Source: Tamarix chinensis
Lineage: Eukaryota > Streptophyta > Magnoliopsida > Caryophyllales > Tamaricaceae
Assembly: GCA_030549775.1 (NCBI GenBank)
Contig: CM060181.1
Location: 52,210,218 to 52,274,217, forward strand
Direction: 5' to 3'
Length of the DNA stretch: 64,000 nucleotides
Part shown: positions 1 through 10,030 of the stretch, in pieces
How positions within the stretch are numbered: position 1 is the stretch's first letter
Layout: each line of letters begins with the position of its first letter
Translations under genes and position numbers: made by a program
Notes under the pieces: generated by a model
Database searches by the model: none
The model's input: the letters and a program-made list of their open reading frames with translations, nothing else
Told to the model about the DNA's origin: nothing

Positions 1-1740
1 AAAACTGTAATTACAAAGTAGGTGTCCAAGTTGAAACACTCCCCTGAACACTTTTAATTGTCTAGCCAATTGTATAATATAAGAAAGAAGGTAACAAGCA
101 AATAAATCCAAAAACAAAGAACGTAAGTATTACTCTTTGAAATTATTAGGAAAATGAACAAAATTTATTAAATAAATTTAGTGCACCCAAATCTAAAATT
201 GGGTGCAACCACTTATACTTTTAATAAAATTACCGTAAATTTTCAAAACATTTTTTTTAAAAGTTTGATAAAATATACTAAAAATACAAAAAAATTATAC
301 TAAAGATAAGCATAATCATATCCTAAATTAATTATATTCAATCCATAAAATAATATATAAAAAAGGGCGCTCCGTGAATCGCCACTTTTTCTTAAGTTAA
401 GCGTGTGTGTGCGTGTGTATCATTTTATATTTATTCTTTTGGCTAGATATCAACTCCTAATCTTAAACTTAAGCGTGCACTTTAACTCAAAACAAGGAGC
501 CCGTACTAGGCTACTAATTAGGCTTAATATTTTATTGATCAAATCATAACCTCATATATTAAATGTTTCAGGTTTAATTTCCTTCTCACCTCTTTCATTG
601 TAACAATTTTATATTAATGGTGACCATTAATATAACATTTTGTATATAACTTTATAGGCTTTCTATTAAAAAAAAAATCAATCCTTTGATTGGTAATTAA
701 AAAAGTGAAAAGTTCAATCTTGTTTAAGCCAAAGACATTTTAACAAGATACATGATGGGTTTATGATTTATCGATTAAAGAAGTAATTACTACTCAATCA
801 ATCGACCGTTGAACCTAGAAGTGCATATCAAGCGAATGTCAATATTTAATCGAAAGGGGAATAGAAACCTTCCGAGTCACGTACTCCACGACGTATTAAG
901 TTGAAACGAAAATTCATCGAAGTTGAAATTTTACCAACGCTGCCACACCGACGTCAGAGTTTGTTAGGAAACTGTGTAATTGCTAGTTTGCAGGTTGGTC
1001 AATGTTAGGAACACAGTGGTAACGAAGTTGATAAGTAGTAGTAGTAGTAATAATAAGATGGTATAGTACTTGTCCTTAGATCATGAAGTAACGGGGGAAA
1101 AGCATATCAGAATAGCACGTCTCTTTTCTGTTAAATTGTTTGCTTAGGAAAGTAATCCTTCAATCTAATCTTGTTTGGTATCATAAATTCAATCTGATTT
1201 AAAGTAATAATATTGTTGAAATAATAATAATAGTTGGATGAGAAATTATATTTATATATGAAAATTATTAAAATAATAATAGTATTTGATAACTTATTTT
1301 ATTTTAAATTAATTGTTGTAAATTGATAATTTTAAACATGTGATATTTTAATAATATATATATCTTATATATTTTTTTTCATTTCTAGATTTAATCTTAT
1401 ATATTTTTATTAATCATTTATTAATACACTTATGCATAATAGTATTATTGTTTATTGATTGTTTACTTACAATTATAATTAACATTATTTGTAATAATTA
1501 TTTATTCATAATTATGATTAACATTTTTTGGTAAGTAATAATTTTATATAACTACCAAAATAAGATATGTACAAACTAAGCAACCATTCACACAACCAAT
1601 CTATAGATAAACCATCTTCATTTGATATATTTCATGCATCTACCATAAGTGAAACACCTACATGGCACTATAAGATTGTGATAGAACTTTGTAGTGTTGG
1701 AATTGTCCAAGGCCGCGATTTGTAGAGGGTCTACCATGAT
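1..1740. other. AT-rich stretch without recognisable genes
   Basis: I see no open reading frame of note, no TE coding motif and no RNA gene here. The only structure is a short GT run near 403-420, a GTA/TAA trinucleotide run near 1033-1054, and AT-rich sequence around 1190-1560. It may be old intergenic DNA or the eroded left part of the nest. Confidence 0.5.
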
Positions 1741-1803
1741 TTGGTGGGTTTACTCCCTTACATTTGGTTTCATCGCCTAAACACTTGATTTGGAAGGCAT
1801 GGA

Positions 1804-2253
1804 TAAGGATGTAAGCGGGGCAGATTTTACCCGAAATCCAACAGATACTTAAATGAATATGGATAAATAGATACAGTTATAGATATGGAGGATGGAAAAA
1901 AAATATCCGTCGGGTTCGGGTACAGATACGAGTATGAGATATCCATACCCGTACCCGTAACCATATCCTTGCCCATTTATTCGATATATAATTACCCTTT
2001 TACCATTAATTTAAAAAAATATAGTATAAATTAAAGTTAAAATTATTATTTGGTTTAACTCTAAATGGGTTTATCCGCTGGATAATATCTATTAACAAGT
2101 AAACGGATAATCCGTCGGGTAACGGATATCCAACGGATATGGATATGGATGTGTTAACGGATACCCATTCGGGTATGGGTATGGATTCGGGTATGGATTT
2201 TCTTATCGGGTATAGATACGGGTATGGGTATACCCATCCCATTTACATCTCTA
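1804..2253. mobile_element. hAT-like non-autonomous transposon (450 bp)
   Basis: The ends are inverted: TAAGGATGTAA at 1804-1814 against TTACATCTCTA at 2243-2253 (9 of 11 paired), close to the Ac/hAT terminal consensus (YARRGATG). A perfect 8-bp target duplication, GGCATGGA, flanks it at 1796-1803 and 2254-2261. The interior is a low-complexity GGGTAT/ACCCGT/GGATAT mixture, forward in one half and complementary in the other, so the whole element can fold back. No transposase is present. The 8-bp TSD plus these ends make hAT the best class. Confidence 0.85.
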
Positions 2254-2286
2254 GGCATGGATGTCTAGGATATGCATACTCTATTG

Positions 2287-2706
2287 TGTTTGATGTTATT
2301 ATCTATAAATACCCATATTAGGATCAATGCTCCAATGAGTTGTGATTTAAGGAGGCTATGCCCATGTTCGCATTTGGTGTTATTACCTTCACACACCCAT
2401 ATTAGGATTGGTACTCCATCGGGTTACAGTCAATAGAGGATATGCTTATGTTTGCATTTGGTGTTATTGCCTATAAACACCTATATTGGAATTGATGTTC
2501 CATCAAGTTGAGGTCAATGGAGGGTATGCCCATGTTCACATTTGGTGTTATCGCGTACAAACACTCATTTTGAGATTGGTGCTCTATTAGGTTGTTGTTA
2601 ATGGATGGTATGACCATGTTTGTGTTTGGTGTTATTACCTACAAACACCCATATTGGGTTTGGTGCTCTACCAAGTTCCGGTCGATAGAGGGCATGCCCA
2701 TGTTAG
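2287..2706. repeat. 84-bp minisatellite, five units without indels
   Basis: Unit starts fall at 2287, 2371, 2455, 2539 and 2623, exactly 84 bp apart. Each begins with an xxTTGGTGTTAT core followed about 10 bases later by AAACACCCAT, an inverted repeat, and ends with a GGTATGCCCATG-like segment. A diverged further unit lies left of the hAT insertion (from 1761). Related cores occur at 53-54 bp spacing in the LTRs of element A. Confidence 0.85.
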
Positions 2707-3079
2707 GGACCTATATACCCTTCTGTTGCCTCCATAACACATGTTTATGGTGGAGGTTTAGGCATGTTTTTCAAATACCTTAAACAATAAGATTATATGG
2801 TCATATAATGAGATAATGTTATCGTGTGGTTAATTTATGTTCGGGATGCATAAGATTATCATGTGTTATTGTTATTACTCAATGATGATGTGCTTTATCC
2901 TATTAGCTATGCCATGATTAAAATGACATCTATGTGCAATATCAGCCCTCTCCATATTATAAGATATACTTGTTTTATTAGTACTTCATTTTACTGATAC
3001 ATCCTTGTGTAGTCACTATATTAATATAGTGAGGGACTTGTAGATAGGAAGGAATTAAAAGTGAGGGTTTGGTGATCCA
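2707..3079. other. F LTR remnant and junction with Copia-2
   Basis: No coding sequence. Up to about 3055 the sequence still resembles the element A LTR. The next bases lead into a copia gag reading frame at 3080. The 5' LTR and most of gag of Copia-2 are missing here, so this is a deletion junction. Confidence 0.45.
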
Positions 3080-3130
3080 AAGAAGTCTAAGTCTAAGTTA
3101 AAGAATCCACACAAGAATATGGTATGTCAC
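3080..3130 (+). pseudogene. Copia-2 gag fragment, left half of split zinc knuckle
   Basis: Seventeen codons read as a Lys/Ser/Asn-rich tract ending in Val-Cys-His, the typical run-up to a copia CCHC zinc knuckle. The frame continues at 25493 after element A, where Arg-Cys-His-Lys-Lys-Gly-His follows. The last five bases, GTCAC, are the target duplicated by element A (GTCAT at 25493-25497). Everything upstream of this in Copia-2 is deleted. Confidence 0.75.
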
Positions 3131-4268
3131 TGTAGTACCCCATCCTAAAATCTTTTAAAATGTGTTTAGAATTATGTTGATGTAAAATAAATTAGTCCTG
3201 GCTTTGAAAATTGTAACATCCCCAAAATTCACTAATGAAAAATTTTGTTTTAAAATAATCAGCGAAAGAGAAATAACAAAACTGTGAATTCTGGGGATAT
3301 TACTGCCACACTTAGTACCAGACCGGTTCACTCCTACTATTCCAGTACCAAGTGCTAAGGTTAAAAGAGAAAAGTACAACTTATGAGAAACTCAAACATA
3401 TTTAAATTAGAGTATTGCACATAACACTTTACAATAATAAAATCCACCAGTGGTGGTTACAAATCAAGAAATATATTGAAACCATGAATTCTAAAGGAAG
3501 AAGAGTACAACCCTAGGACTTTCTGGATAGTTCCTTTCGCTCTTTCCTAAGGGCCTACTTGAGTAGAACCTAAAAAGGACCTACAAGGGACACTACCCAT
3601 TATATAGGTAGGGACCCCATGATTGGAACCCTTCAGTACTATGGTACTGAGTAAACCTTTAATACACAGTATGCATACCCCCTAACTAGGTCCGTAAGTA
3701 TGCATACCCCTTAACTAGGTTTGTAGAGCTAGATAGAGTAAGATATAGGGCTTGATTGGGGCACAAAGGCATACCAGCAAATACCAGAATGACCGTGGGC
3801 TAAACTACGTCTTTAGGGTAGCGACCCCTAAAGAGCCACCATTCCCGATCTTGAGGCCTTTCACTTTAAGTATTAGTGTCTTAATTAAGGTGATCACAAA
3901 ATGACAACAATTAGATAATTATTCACTTTCAATTGTTCTGATATCATTAGATATTTCTTATTCAAACGGTTATCCAAGGCAACAAAGAGGAATCATTAAG
4001 GCCATCGTAATCTCATCTAATTTCGATTTAGGATTCGTTCTTGTGATACTTGCTAATATCAAATACTTTTATCTTGCTATTCAATGTTACTTGAGTTATA
4101 TTACGAAATTCCACTATCACAACGACATGTTAGATACAAACTACTCATTTATCCCTTACTTATATAATTGCTAAGCCATCCCTTCCTTACTTGATAAATT
4201 ACCATATTACCCTCCATTTTGCATAATTACTAAATTATCCCTTACTCGATTTAGGTTACCAAGTTATC

Positions 4269-5120
4269 TGATGCAGGAGCATCTAATGAATCTAATGATT
4301 CTAATGATTATCATGTTCTTTTTAATTCTCAAGGTAAGGAAGAATTAGCTTTCTTAATGTTGGAGCCTATCATGTTAAACATTCTTGATATTGAAAACCA
4401 TTCAAGTTGTTCTTGTAGGTATGTCACATATTTGCAAGAAGAAGATGTTAATACACTTTAATGTGTACAAGTATTCAAAGCATGCAAGACTATGGCATAC
4501 ATGGGATAATACTTTACAACAAGAAGATATGGTGATGATACTCATTAGTTGTATCAACTTGTTATAAACCTTAACGCTAAGTGTATTTTATGTAAGTTAG
4601 GGTTTGATATAATTTCATGTATGTATCATAGTTAATTGTATAGCTTTGTAATATTAATCCTTAGTATCATTTAACCAATGATATTATGATTAGGATTAAG
4701 TATTATATGGGATTAATTAAACCAAGATTAATGGGTTTGAATTAAGGCTAATGACCGGCTTATTGAGCTTGTTGAGCTGGCTGGAACTTTCCTATATATA
4801 CACTCACTTGTGCGCATGAAATCATAAGATGAATATACAGAATTTGAATACAACTTTGAGCATAGCTAGCTTGCGTCTATCTCTCTCATTTTGAGTCGTC
4901 ATTGAGCAAGGAAATTTCGGGACATTACCTTCATCCATTAAACTCAAGCTCGACATTTTTGAAACCTAATTCAAACCTATCGAACCTACCTATCTTTGCA
5001 ACCTGTTTTCTTTGATTATAATCCTCCTTAAGCCTTTGTTTCTTTTGCTTAATTTCATGGGTGACATCTTCAACACTTCAATATTTGATCCAACCTTCCT
5101 CTACTTTGATAAACACATCA
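4269..5120 (+). mobile_element. Solo LTR of the Gypsy-2-type family
   Basis: Begins TGATGCAGGAGCATCT and ends AACACATCA, matching the TGATGT...ACATCA ends of the Gypsy-2 LTR (18523-19316) and of D1/D2. The length of 852 bp fits the 794 bp and 982 bp relatives. Flanks are TTATC (4264-4268) and TTTTC (5121-5125), a 5-bp duplication with one change. It interrupts C1. A TATA-like CCTATATATAC lies at 4791-4801. Confidence 0.75.
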
Positions 5121-5129
5121 TTTTCTCCT

Positions 5130-5760
5130 ATACTTATTAGGTCACCAACTACCCTTCATAATTATTACACTTAACATATTTTTCATTTGGTTGGTTAAAC
5201 TACCAATTTGCCCTTTTCCTTTATTATAATTAACAAATTGCCATTTAGTTGGTCAAATTACCAAATTACCTTTCTTCATTATCATAATTACCAACAAATT
5301 ACCCTTCTTCGTTATTAAAATTACCAAATTACCCTTTAGTAGGTTAAATTACCAAATTTCCCTTCTCTATTATCATAATTACCAAATTACCCTTCTCCAT
5401 TATCAAAATTACCAAATTACCTTTTAGTTGGTTAAATTACCATATTGGCCTTCTTTAAAATCATAATTACCATTTCACCCTTCTCCATTATTAAATTATC
5501 ATTTTACCTTCGTCTACACCGAATTACCATTTTACCATTCTCTTTTATTAAATTCTTTTACCCTTCTCTTTTATTAAATTATCATTTTATCCTTTTCAAT
5601 TATTATAATTACCAGTTTTCCCTTCTTCGTTATTATAATTACTAAGTTACCCCTTTTCAATTTCCACTTTACCCTTTTATTTATAAAATTACCATTTTGC
5701 CCTTTACTTTTAAAATTACCATTTTACCCCTTAATTTCCAAAAATTACCACAACACCCTT
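5130..5760. repeat. Diverged 'AATTACCAAATTACCC' short tandem units
   Basis: The segment is built of 25-45-bp units around AAATTACCAAATTACCCTT. A similar field (ATTACTAAAATGCCCCT units) sits at the corresponding place in C2 (12160-12360). This is therefore an LTR-internal minisatellite of the C family rather than a separate repeat. Confidence 0.65.
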
Positions 5761-5764
5761 TTAC

Positions 5765-6769
5765 TTATAAATGATGGGGAGAGAGGCTCAAAATGGCAAG
5801 AAAGGGAGAAGGGAGTGGTGTTTTCAGGTTAGGGATGTGGGGATAGGAAATAGGGCATGTGGGAGAGGATTTAAGGCAAAGGAAGGGTGTAGAGGTGGAG
5901 AGGGGGTATAGATGGTGGTCGGGGATGGGTTGACGATGGCCAAGGGTGGCGGCGGCAGCGGGGCTGCGAAGGTGGCTACTGAGAAGGAGGGGGTTGAGAA
6001 GGAAGGAAAAGGGAGGAGGAAATGAAGGCGTGCAGGTGGTTTTTTGGCCAAAGGAGGTGTGGGGGTGGTAGAGGGGGTTGGAGGGAGTGGTTTGGTGGCT
6101 CAGGTGGTGGTAGAGGCGGTGAAACGGCGGCGAAAGGAGGAAGTGGAGGGTGGCTGCCGAGAAGGGAGGAAAAGAAGAGAAAAAGAAGAGGGGAGGAAGA
6201 AGGAGGTTATAGGGTGGCTCAAGGGGTGGTGTGGTGGTGCAGAGGCAACGTAGAGGGTGGTGTAGGTGGCTAGTGCGGCAATGCAGCGGCGGAATAGGGG
6301 CGATGGAGCAAAGGAGGAGGGAGATGGGAGGAGAAGAAAGGAAGGGAAAGAAGGTCAGGGAAGGGCATGAGATGCTCGAACATGGTAGGATGAGGTAGAG
6401 AGGGAAGAAGAAAAAGAAGAGGAAGAGAAAGAAGGGGATAGGGGGCTCGGTAGGGTGGCGGCAAGGTGGTAGGAGCATAGGAATGGCAGGGAGAGGGATA
6501 GGAAAAGAGGGGCATAGGCAAGGAGAGGGAGAGGTGGTGGAGCCGAGATGGGGCATAAAAAAGGCGAGAGAGAGAGAGAGAGAGAGAGAGATAGGGAGAT
6601 CAATAGGGGGAAGGGTTGCAGGTAGGGCGTTCAAAGATGGCAGAGGTGGTCGGGTTATGGCATCGGGAAAAAGGAAGAAGAAGAAAGATAGAAGGGGGCA
6701 ACGGAAGAAGAAGAAAGATATAAGGGACGGGGTTCTTCTTCATCATCATCATCATCATCATCATCATCG

Positions 6770-6804
<35 letters not shown>

Positions 6805-6838
6805 TTCTTCTTCTTCTTCTTCTTCTTCTTCTTCTTTT
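5765..6838. repeat. Purine-rich, G-rich island with three microsatellites
   Basis: The plus strand is almost all G and A with many GGTGG/GGAGG blocks, quite unlike the AT-rich surroundings. It contains a GA run (6565-6590), a CAT run (6741-6803) and a CTT run (6804-6836). Long open frames on either strand (for example 5765-6634 minus) are Ser/Pro/Leu-rich or Gly/Arg-rich by composition only. It lies between C1 and the resumption of the A LTR. A shorter G-rich stretch in C2 (13440-13530) suggests a C-family origin, but this is not proven. Confidence 0.6.
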
Positions 6839-7249
6839 CTTAATTAAGGTCCTGGTAGATAACCATTAAGAGGATTTTTGTGCTTGGACAATTGCTTTAA
6901 AGTAAGATATTCTTATCTTTAATATGAATGAGTTTTTTATTGCTTATTATAGACCCATGTTCTTGGTGTGTTTTTTTGTTGAGTATGGGATAATTGTATT
7001 CTAGAATTTGAGCATATGCTAGAGTTTCTTTATAAAATGAAGCATTATTTGGTTATCTGATTTTATTCATGATTTGGTTGTTTAAGCATGATTTCATTTA
7101 AGTTCCTATATTACCATGTATCCATGTGATTTTATGTGTGTAACATGGCTCTTTTATATCTTCTATGACATTAAAGCATGCTAGGATTAATATGGTAAAG
7201 TTTGGTAAATTTAGGTATATGCATTGCAAGTCTGGGTGTTATTTTACTT

Positions 7250-7600
7250 AGACTAGTCGATTAGTTCGTAGATCCCATAGACTAGTTGTGTGAACAGCTG
7301 CACAATTTAGAAATTTTGATCGGCTGGTTTTGAGATCATTCGATTGGTTCTATAAAGTAGCCAACTGGTTTCTATGAATAGCCAACTGATTTAATAAACC
7401 CATCGACTAGTGACCCTATGACCAATATGGCCTGGTCTTTGCTTAGACCTATCGATTAGTTAGACCAAACCTATCAACTAATTTACTATGAATATCCGAT
7501 CAATGTGACCAATGAGTTAATTAGTCTACTGGTGTTATTTTTAGTTTAGGTCAGGCACGACCAGACCAGTTGACTGGTCCTAGGGAATGATCAACTTGTA
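7250..7600. repeat. Cluster of CGATTGGTT/AACCAGTCGACTGG dyad motifs (A 5' LTR)
   Basis: About ten copies of variants of (A)CYRRTCGAYTGGTT occur, alternating in strand, including the near-palindrome GACCAGTTGACTGGTC at 7564-7579. The matching region of the 3' LTR (23410-23790) has the same cluster, so it belongs to the A family. The same motif type is abundant in copia LTRs E and Copia-1. Confidence 0.65.
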
Positions 7601-7765
7601 TGTCACTATACTGCCTGGTTCGTTTGTTAATTTTTTTCTTCCTTTAGGCCTTTTATGTTAATACCTCCATGTAATTACAATATTTACATTATGATTTCAA
7701 CCATGTTCACCTTAGAATTAATATGAATCAAAATTATTATATTTGGGATTTGAATTGGTTAAGTT

Positions 7766-7900
7766 TGGTATCATCTCTAAACACCAAATTGGTGGCTTTT
7801 ATGTCTTGTGATGTGATTAGTGTTATCACTTGGAAACACCCAATTGGTGGATTTTATATCTTTTGATGTGTTCTGCGTTATCACTTATAAACACCCAATT
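7766..7900. repeat. Three ~54-bp units in A 5' LTR
   Basis: Units share the core GTTATCACTTGGAAACACCC followed by AATTGGTGG, spaced 53-55 bp. The 3' LTR has four such units (23937-24125). The core is the same inverted repeat as in the 84-bp array at 2287-2706. Confidence 0.65.
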
Positions 7901-9204
7901 GGTTATTTGTGGAATTAATCTATGATTTGTGATATCACTTCATAATTACTAATTATGGAATAATATTTCATTCGAGCCTTTTTCTTCAACTCTTGGGGTA
8001 GCTGACTAAATGTTAGTACGTAGGTCACCCTATGGTTTATATTTTCACCAAGTACCTATTTTCTTCTCTACCAGGTTGCGGTTGGTAGGAGGTTATGCAT
8101 ATATCATTATGTTATAGGATTATACTTTTTAAGCTAGCATGGTATCATTGTTTAGTTCGAGTGGGTAAGGTATTCTAGTAGAAGCCCCTTGGCACTTTGT
8201 ATTATCCATTACTTTGGCCTGTGTGATATCCCAACTTTTTATCCCTTCAGGCATAAGCATTCAAGGCATGGGGGGTGAGGTATTCTAATATAAGCCCCCT
8301 TGATGTACTTTAACCACGTGTAGTGGGTATGGTATCCCAATTGTGTTAGCCGTCATGATAGGTGCACTCAATGTAAGGTGGGTGTAGTATCCTCGGAGAA
8401 TCCCCTTCAATGTATCCCGATCTCGTGTGGTAGGAGTGGCATCCCATTATGTTTATTTGTTGCTGTGACTTTTATTCATGGTGGAGAACTTGGTGTGCTC
8501 GAATGAACAATATTAATAACTAGAAATTATATGATCACTAAAGGAAGATTTATAATATGATTTACATTATGTAGATTGTGATGCATTTACCGTATTATTA
8601 TTCTTCTATGATTTCCATGCAAGCATGCCTTGTTGTATTACTGCCATGAGCCTAAATGTTAATTTATATTGGTATACTTATCACCATGCTACTATATGAC
8701 TTCATTGTGGTGCATGAGCCTTTCTATGTTGTAGGTAGTTTGGTTTACCATTACTTCACTGTACAAACACTAAACTTGTGTGGTCACTATAATGATCCGC
8801 GGAGTGGGGAATGATTTGTAGATGTATGATTCTCAGTTAGAGTATGTTGAGGATGATGATATGGGCTAGTATTTGTTCAGTGCTTGGGGTTGGAGATTTA
8901 TATTTATGCTTAAGAGTTAGGCTGATAGCTAAATGTTTTTTGCGCACTACATTAGCTTTGATTTCCTACATTTGGCTTTTTTAAATTCTCATATTATTCT
9001 AATCTATATTATTGTTCTCGTCTTTATATATATATATTATCATTAATATTATTATTATGCGCATGTATGTTTTCATTCATTGATCTGTTTTGCCTTGCTT
9101 CAGGCATGGGTTGGAGGCAACATTCCCTAGTTTTTCTTTTCAAATGTCTTTGCGTTGTCTTCAAAATGAAAATTTCTTATTCATAAATTAGAGGTGTTAT
9201 AGGT

Positions 9205-9218
9205 TGGTATCAAAAGCC
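9205..9218 (+). promoter_or_regulatory. Primer binding site of element A (tRNA-Met type)
   Basis: TGGTATCAAAAGCC starts four bases after the LTR end GTGTTATA. It matches the usual plant initiator-Met primer site TGGTATCAGAGC with small changes. It fixes the right edge of the 5' LTR and the plus orientation of A. Confidence 0.8.
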
Positions 9219-9450
9219 TATGATTTTCAATCCTAATGTCATTTTACAAAAATGAATTTCTTTGATTTTATCTGAACTTATATAATCCAATTTAGTGTGC
9301 AAGTGAGCGTTGGTTAGGTTGGGAGTTGGCCTTAAATTTATAAGATAAGACTAACTTCTTGTTATAAGTGCAATTTGATACCTCCATGTGTACTAACCAC
9401 GTAGTTATTATTTGGCTTGTTCTAACGCGATTTAGTATTATAGGACTTTG

Positions 9451-10030
9451 ATGGCTGCGACTCACCATCTCATGCATTTCAAAGAGATAGTTGGAGCTTT
9501 CATGGAGGGTTAGATTCAGCATGAGGAGGCTCTACAACAACTTGCACCACCTCCTTTTCCAGTGCTACCACTAGAGGATTGGCTTCGTATGTTTGATCTT
9601 CATCTCCCATCGGTCTTTAAGAGATAAGAGGATCTAGATGTGTTTGAACATTGTTTGAGGGACTTTGAGAAGATCTTTAAGGCTAGTAGTTACCTAGAGA
9701 AAAGGTAGGTGGACATTGGAGTATTCCACTTTTGGGGTCATGCTAACAAATAGTGGAGAGGTTAGTAGCTGAGAGGAGACATTACTAATTAGTGGGAGAC
9801 TTTTGTTGAGATGCTAAGGGCATGGTTATACCCTACTTGCTTAAGGATGGAAAAGTATAATGAGTTTATGGCATTGCATCAGGGAACATATATGGTGAAG
9901 GAGTACTACAACCACTATTTGGACCTAGTCCGTTTTACTCCGTAGGTTGACACTAATGAGAGGATGACGGTTCATAGATTTCAATTAGGGTTGAGTATGA
10001 GACTATAGTAGGGATTTAGCGGGGATATGT
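9451..10030 (+). pseudogene. Element A gag, N-terminal part
   Basis: From ATG at 9451 the frame gives a gag-like protein: an N-terminal helix-rich segment with Pro-rich linker (about residues 35-50), then the conserved retrotransposon gag region (Trp and Gly residues, 'FMALHQGTYMVKEYYNHY'-like). It is broken by in-frame stops replacing Gln codons (for example in GGT-TAG-ATT and AGA-TAA-GAG) and by C2, which enters at 10031. The reading continues at 13858. No activity is expected. Confidence 0.75.

Larger units (their letters stand above)
1741..3060 (+). mobile_element. Left part of LTR 'F' (Tekay-like gypsy LTR)
   Basis: This segment resembles the 3' half of the element A LTRs at 7760-8830 and 23930-25050: the same core GGTGTTAT...AAACACC units, then a match to the A sequence around 8760-8825 (TTGTGT-GTCACTAT...GATTTGTAGAT). 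It stops near 3060 where copia gag sequence begins. A similar LTR tail reappears at 29335-29440 (CATTCCTTGATTTTTG...), the position expected if Copia-2 plus nested A had been inserted into F. The 5' start of F was not found. Orientation follows the A LTRs. Confidence 0.55.
3212..5764 (+). mobile_element. LTR 'C1' (partial, same family as C2)
   Basis: It starts TGTAACATCCCCAAAATTC and runs collinear with C2 (10031 onward): shared TACCAAGTGCTAA, the ...TATGCATACCCC...TAGGT segment, GGGTAG-GACCCCTAAAG and CACTTTAAGTATTAGTGTC. It carries the inserted solo LTR 4269-5120. Past 5130 it becomes a string of diverged 'TTACCAAATTACCCTTCT' units. The proper 3' end (GGGGTATTACA in C2) is not found, so it is truncated. 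Whether 5765-6838 belongs to it is unclear. Confidence 0.65.
3131..9201 (+). repeat. Element A 5' LTR (with inserts)
   Basis: Homologous to 19745-25492: 3131-3211 matches 19745-19825, and 6840-9201 matches 23033-25492 almost throughout. Between the matching parts lie the C1 LTR and a purine-rich segment. About 0.9 kb of A sequence present in the 3' LTR (19826-20711) is missing here, so the C1 event was accompanied by loss. The LTR holds three roughly 54-bp units (7766-7900) and a cluster of CGATTGGTT-type motifs (7250-7600). Confidence 0.8.

Noticed and set aside
820..1020. Promoter-like stretch with CGACGTCA near 949
   Set aside because: A single motif without a TATA box and start codon context or a neighbouring gene; too weak to call.
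1165..1566. Possible MITE with ends ATCTTGTTTGGTA and TACCAAAATAAGAT
   Set aside because: The ends match only over about 13 bases with gaps, no target duplication is visible, and the interior is plain AT-rich DNA.
2006..2321. Overlapping small frames on both strands with Tyr-Pro/Tyr-Gly repeats
   Set aside because: Translation of the GGGTAT/ATACCC repeats inside the hAT-like element.
5765..6634. 289-codon open frame on the minus strand, Ser/Pro/Leu-rich
   Set aside because: It is a by-product of the purine-rich composition; stops are rare in such DNA, several overlapping frames on both strands are open, and no domain is visible.
6483..6869. 128-codon plus-strand frame with His and Leu runs, and a minus-strand Met run
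   Set aside because: Encoded by GA, CAT and CTT microsatellites; no real protein signal.
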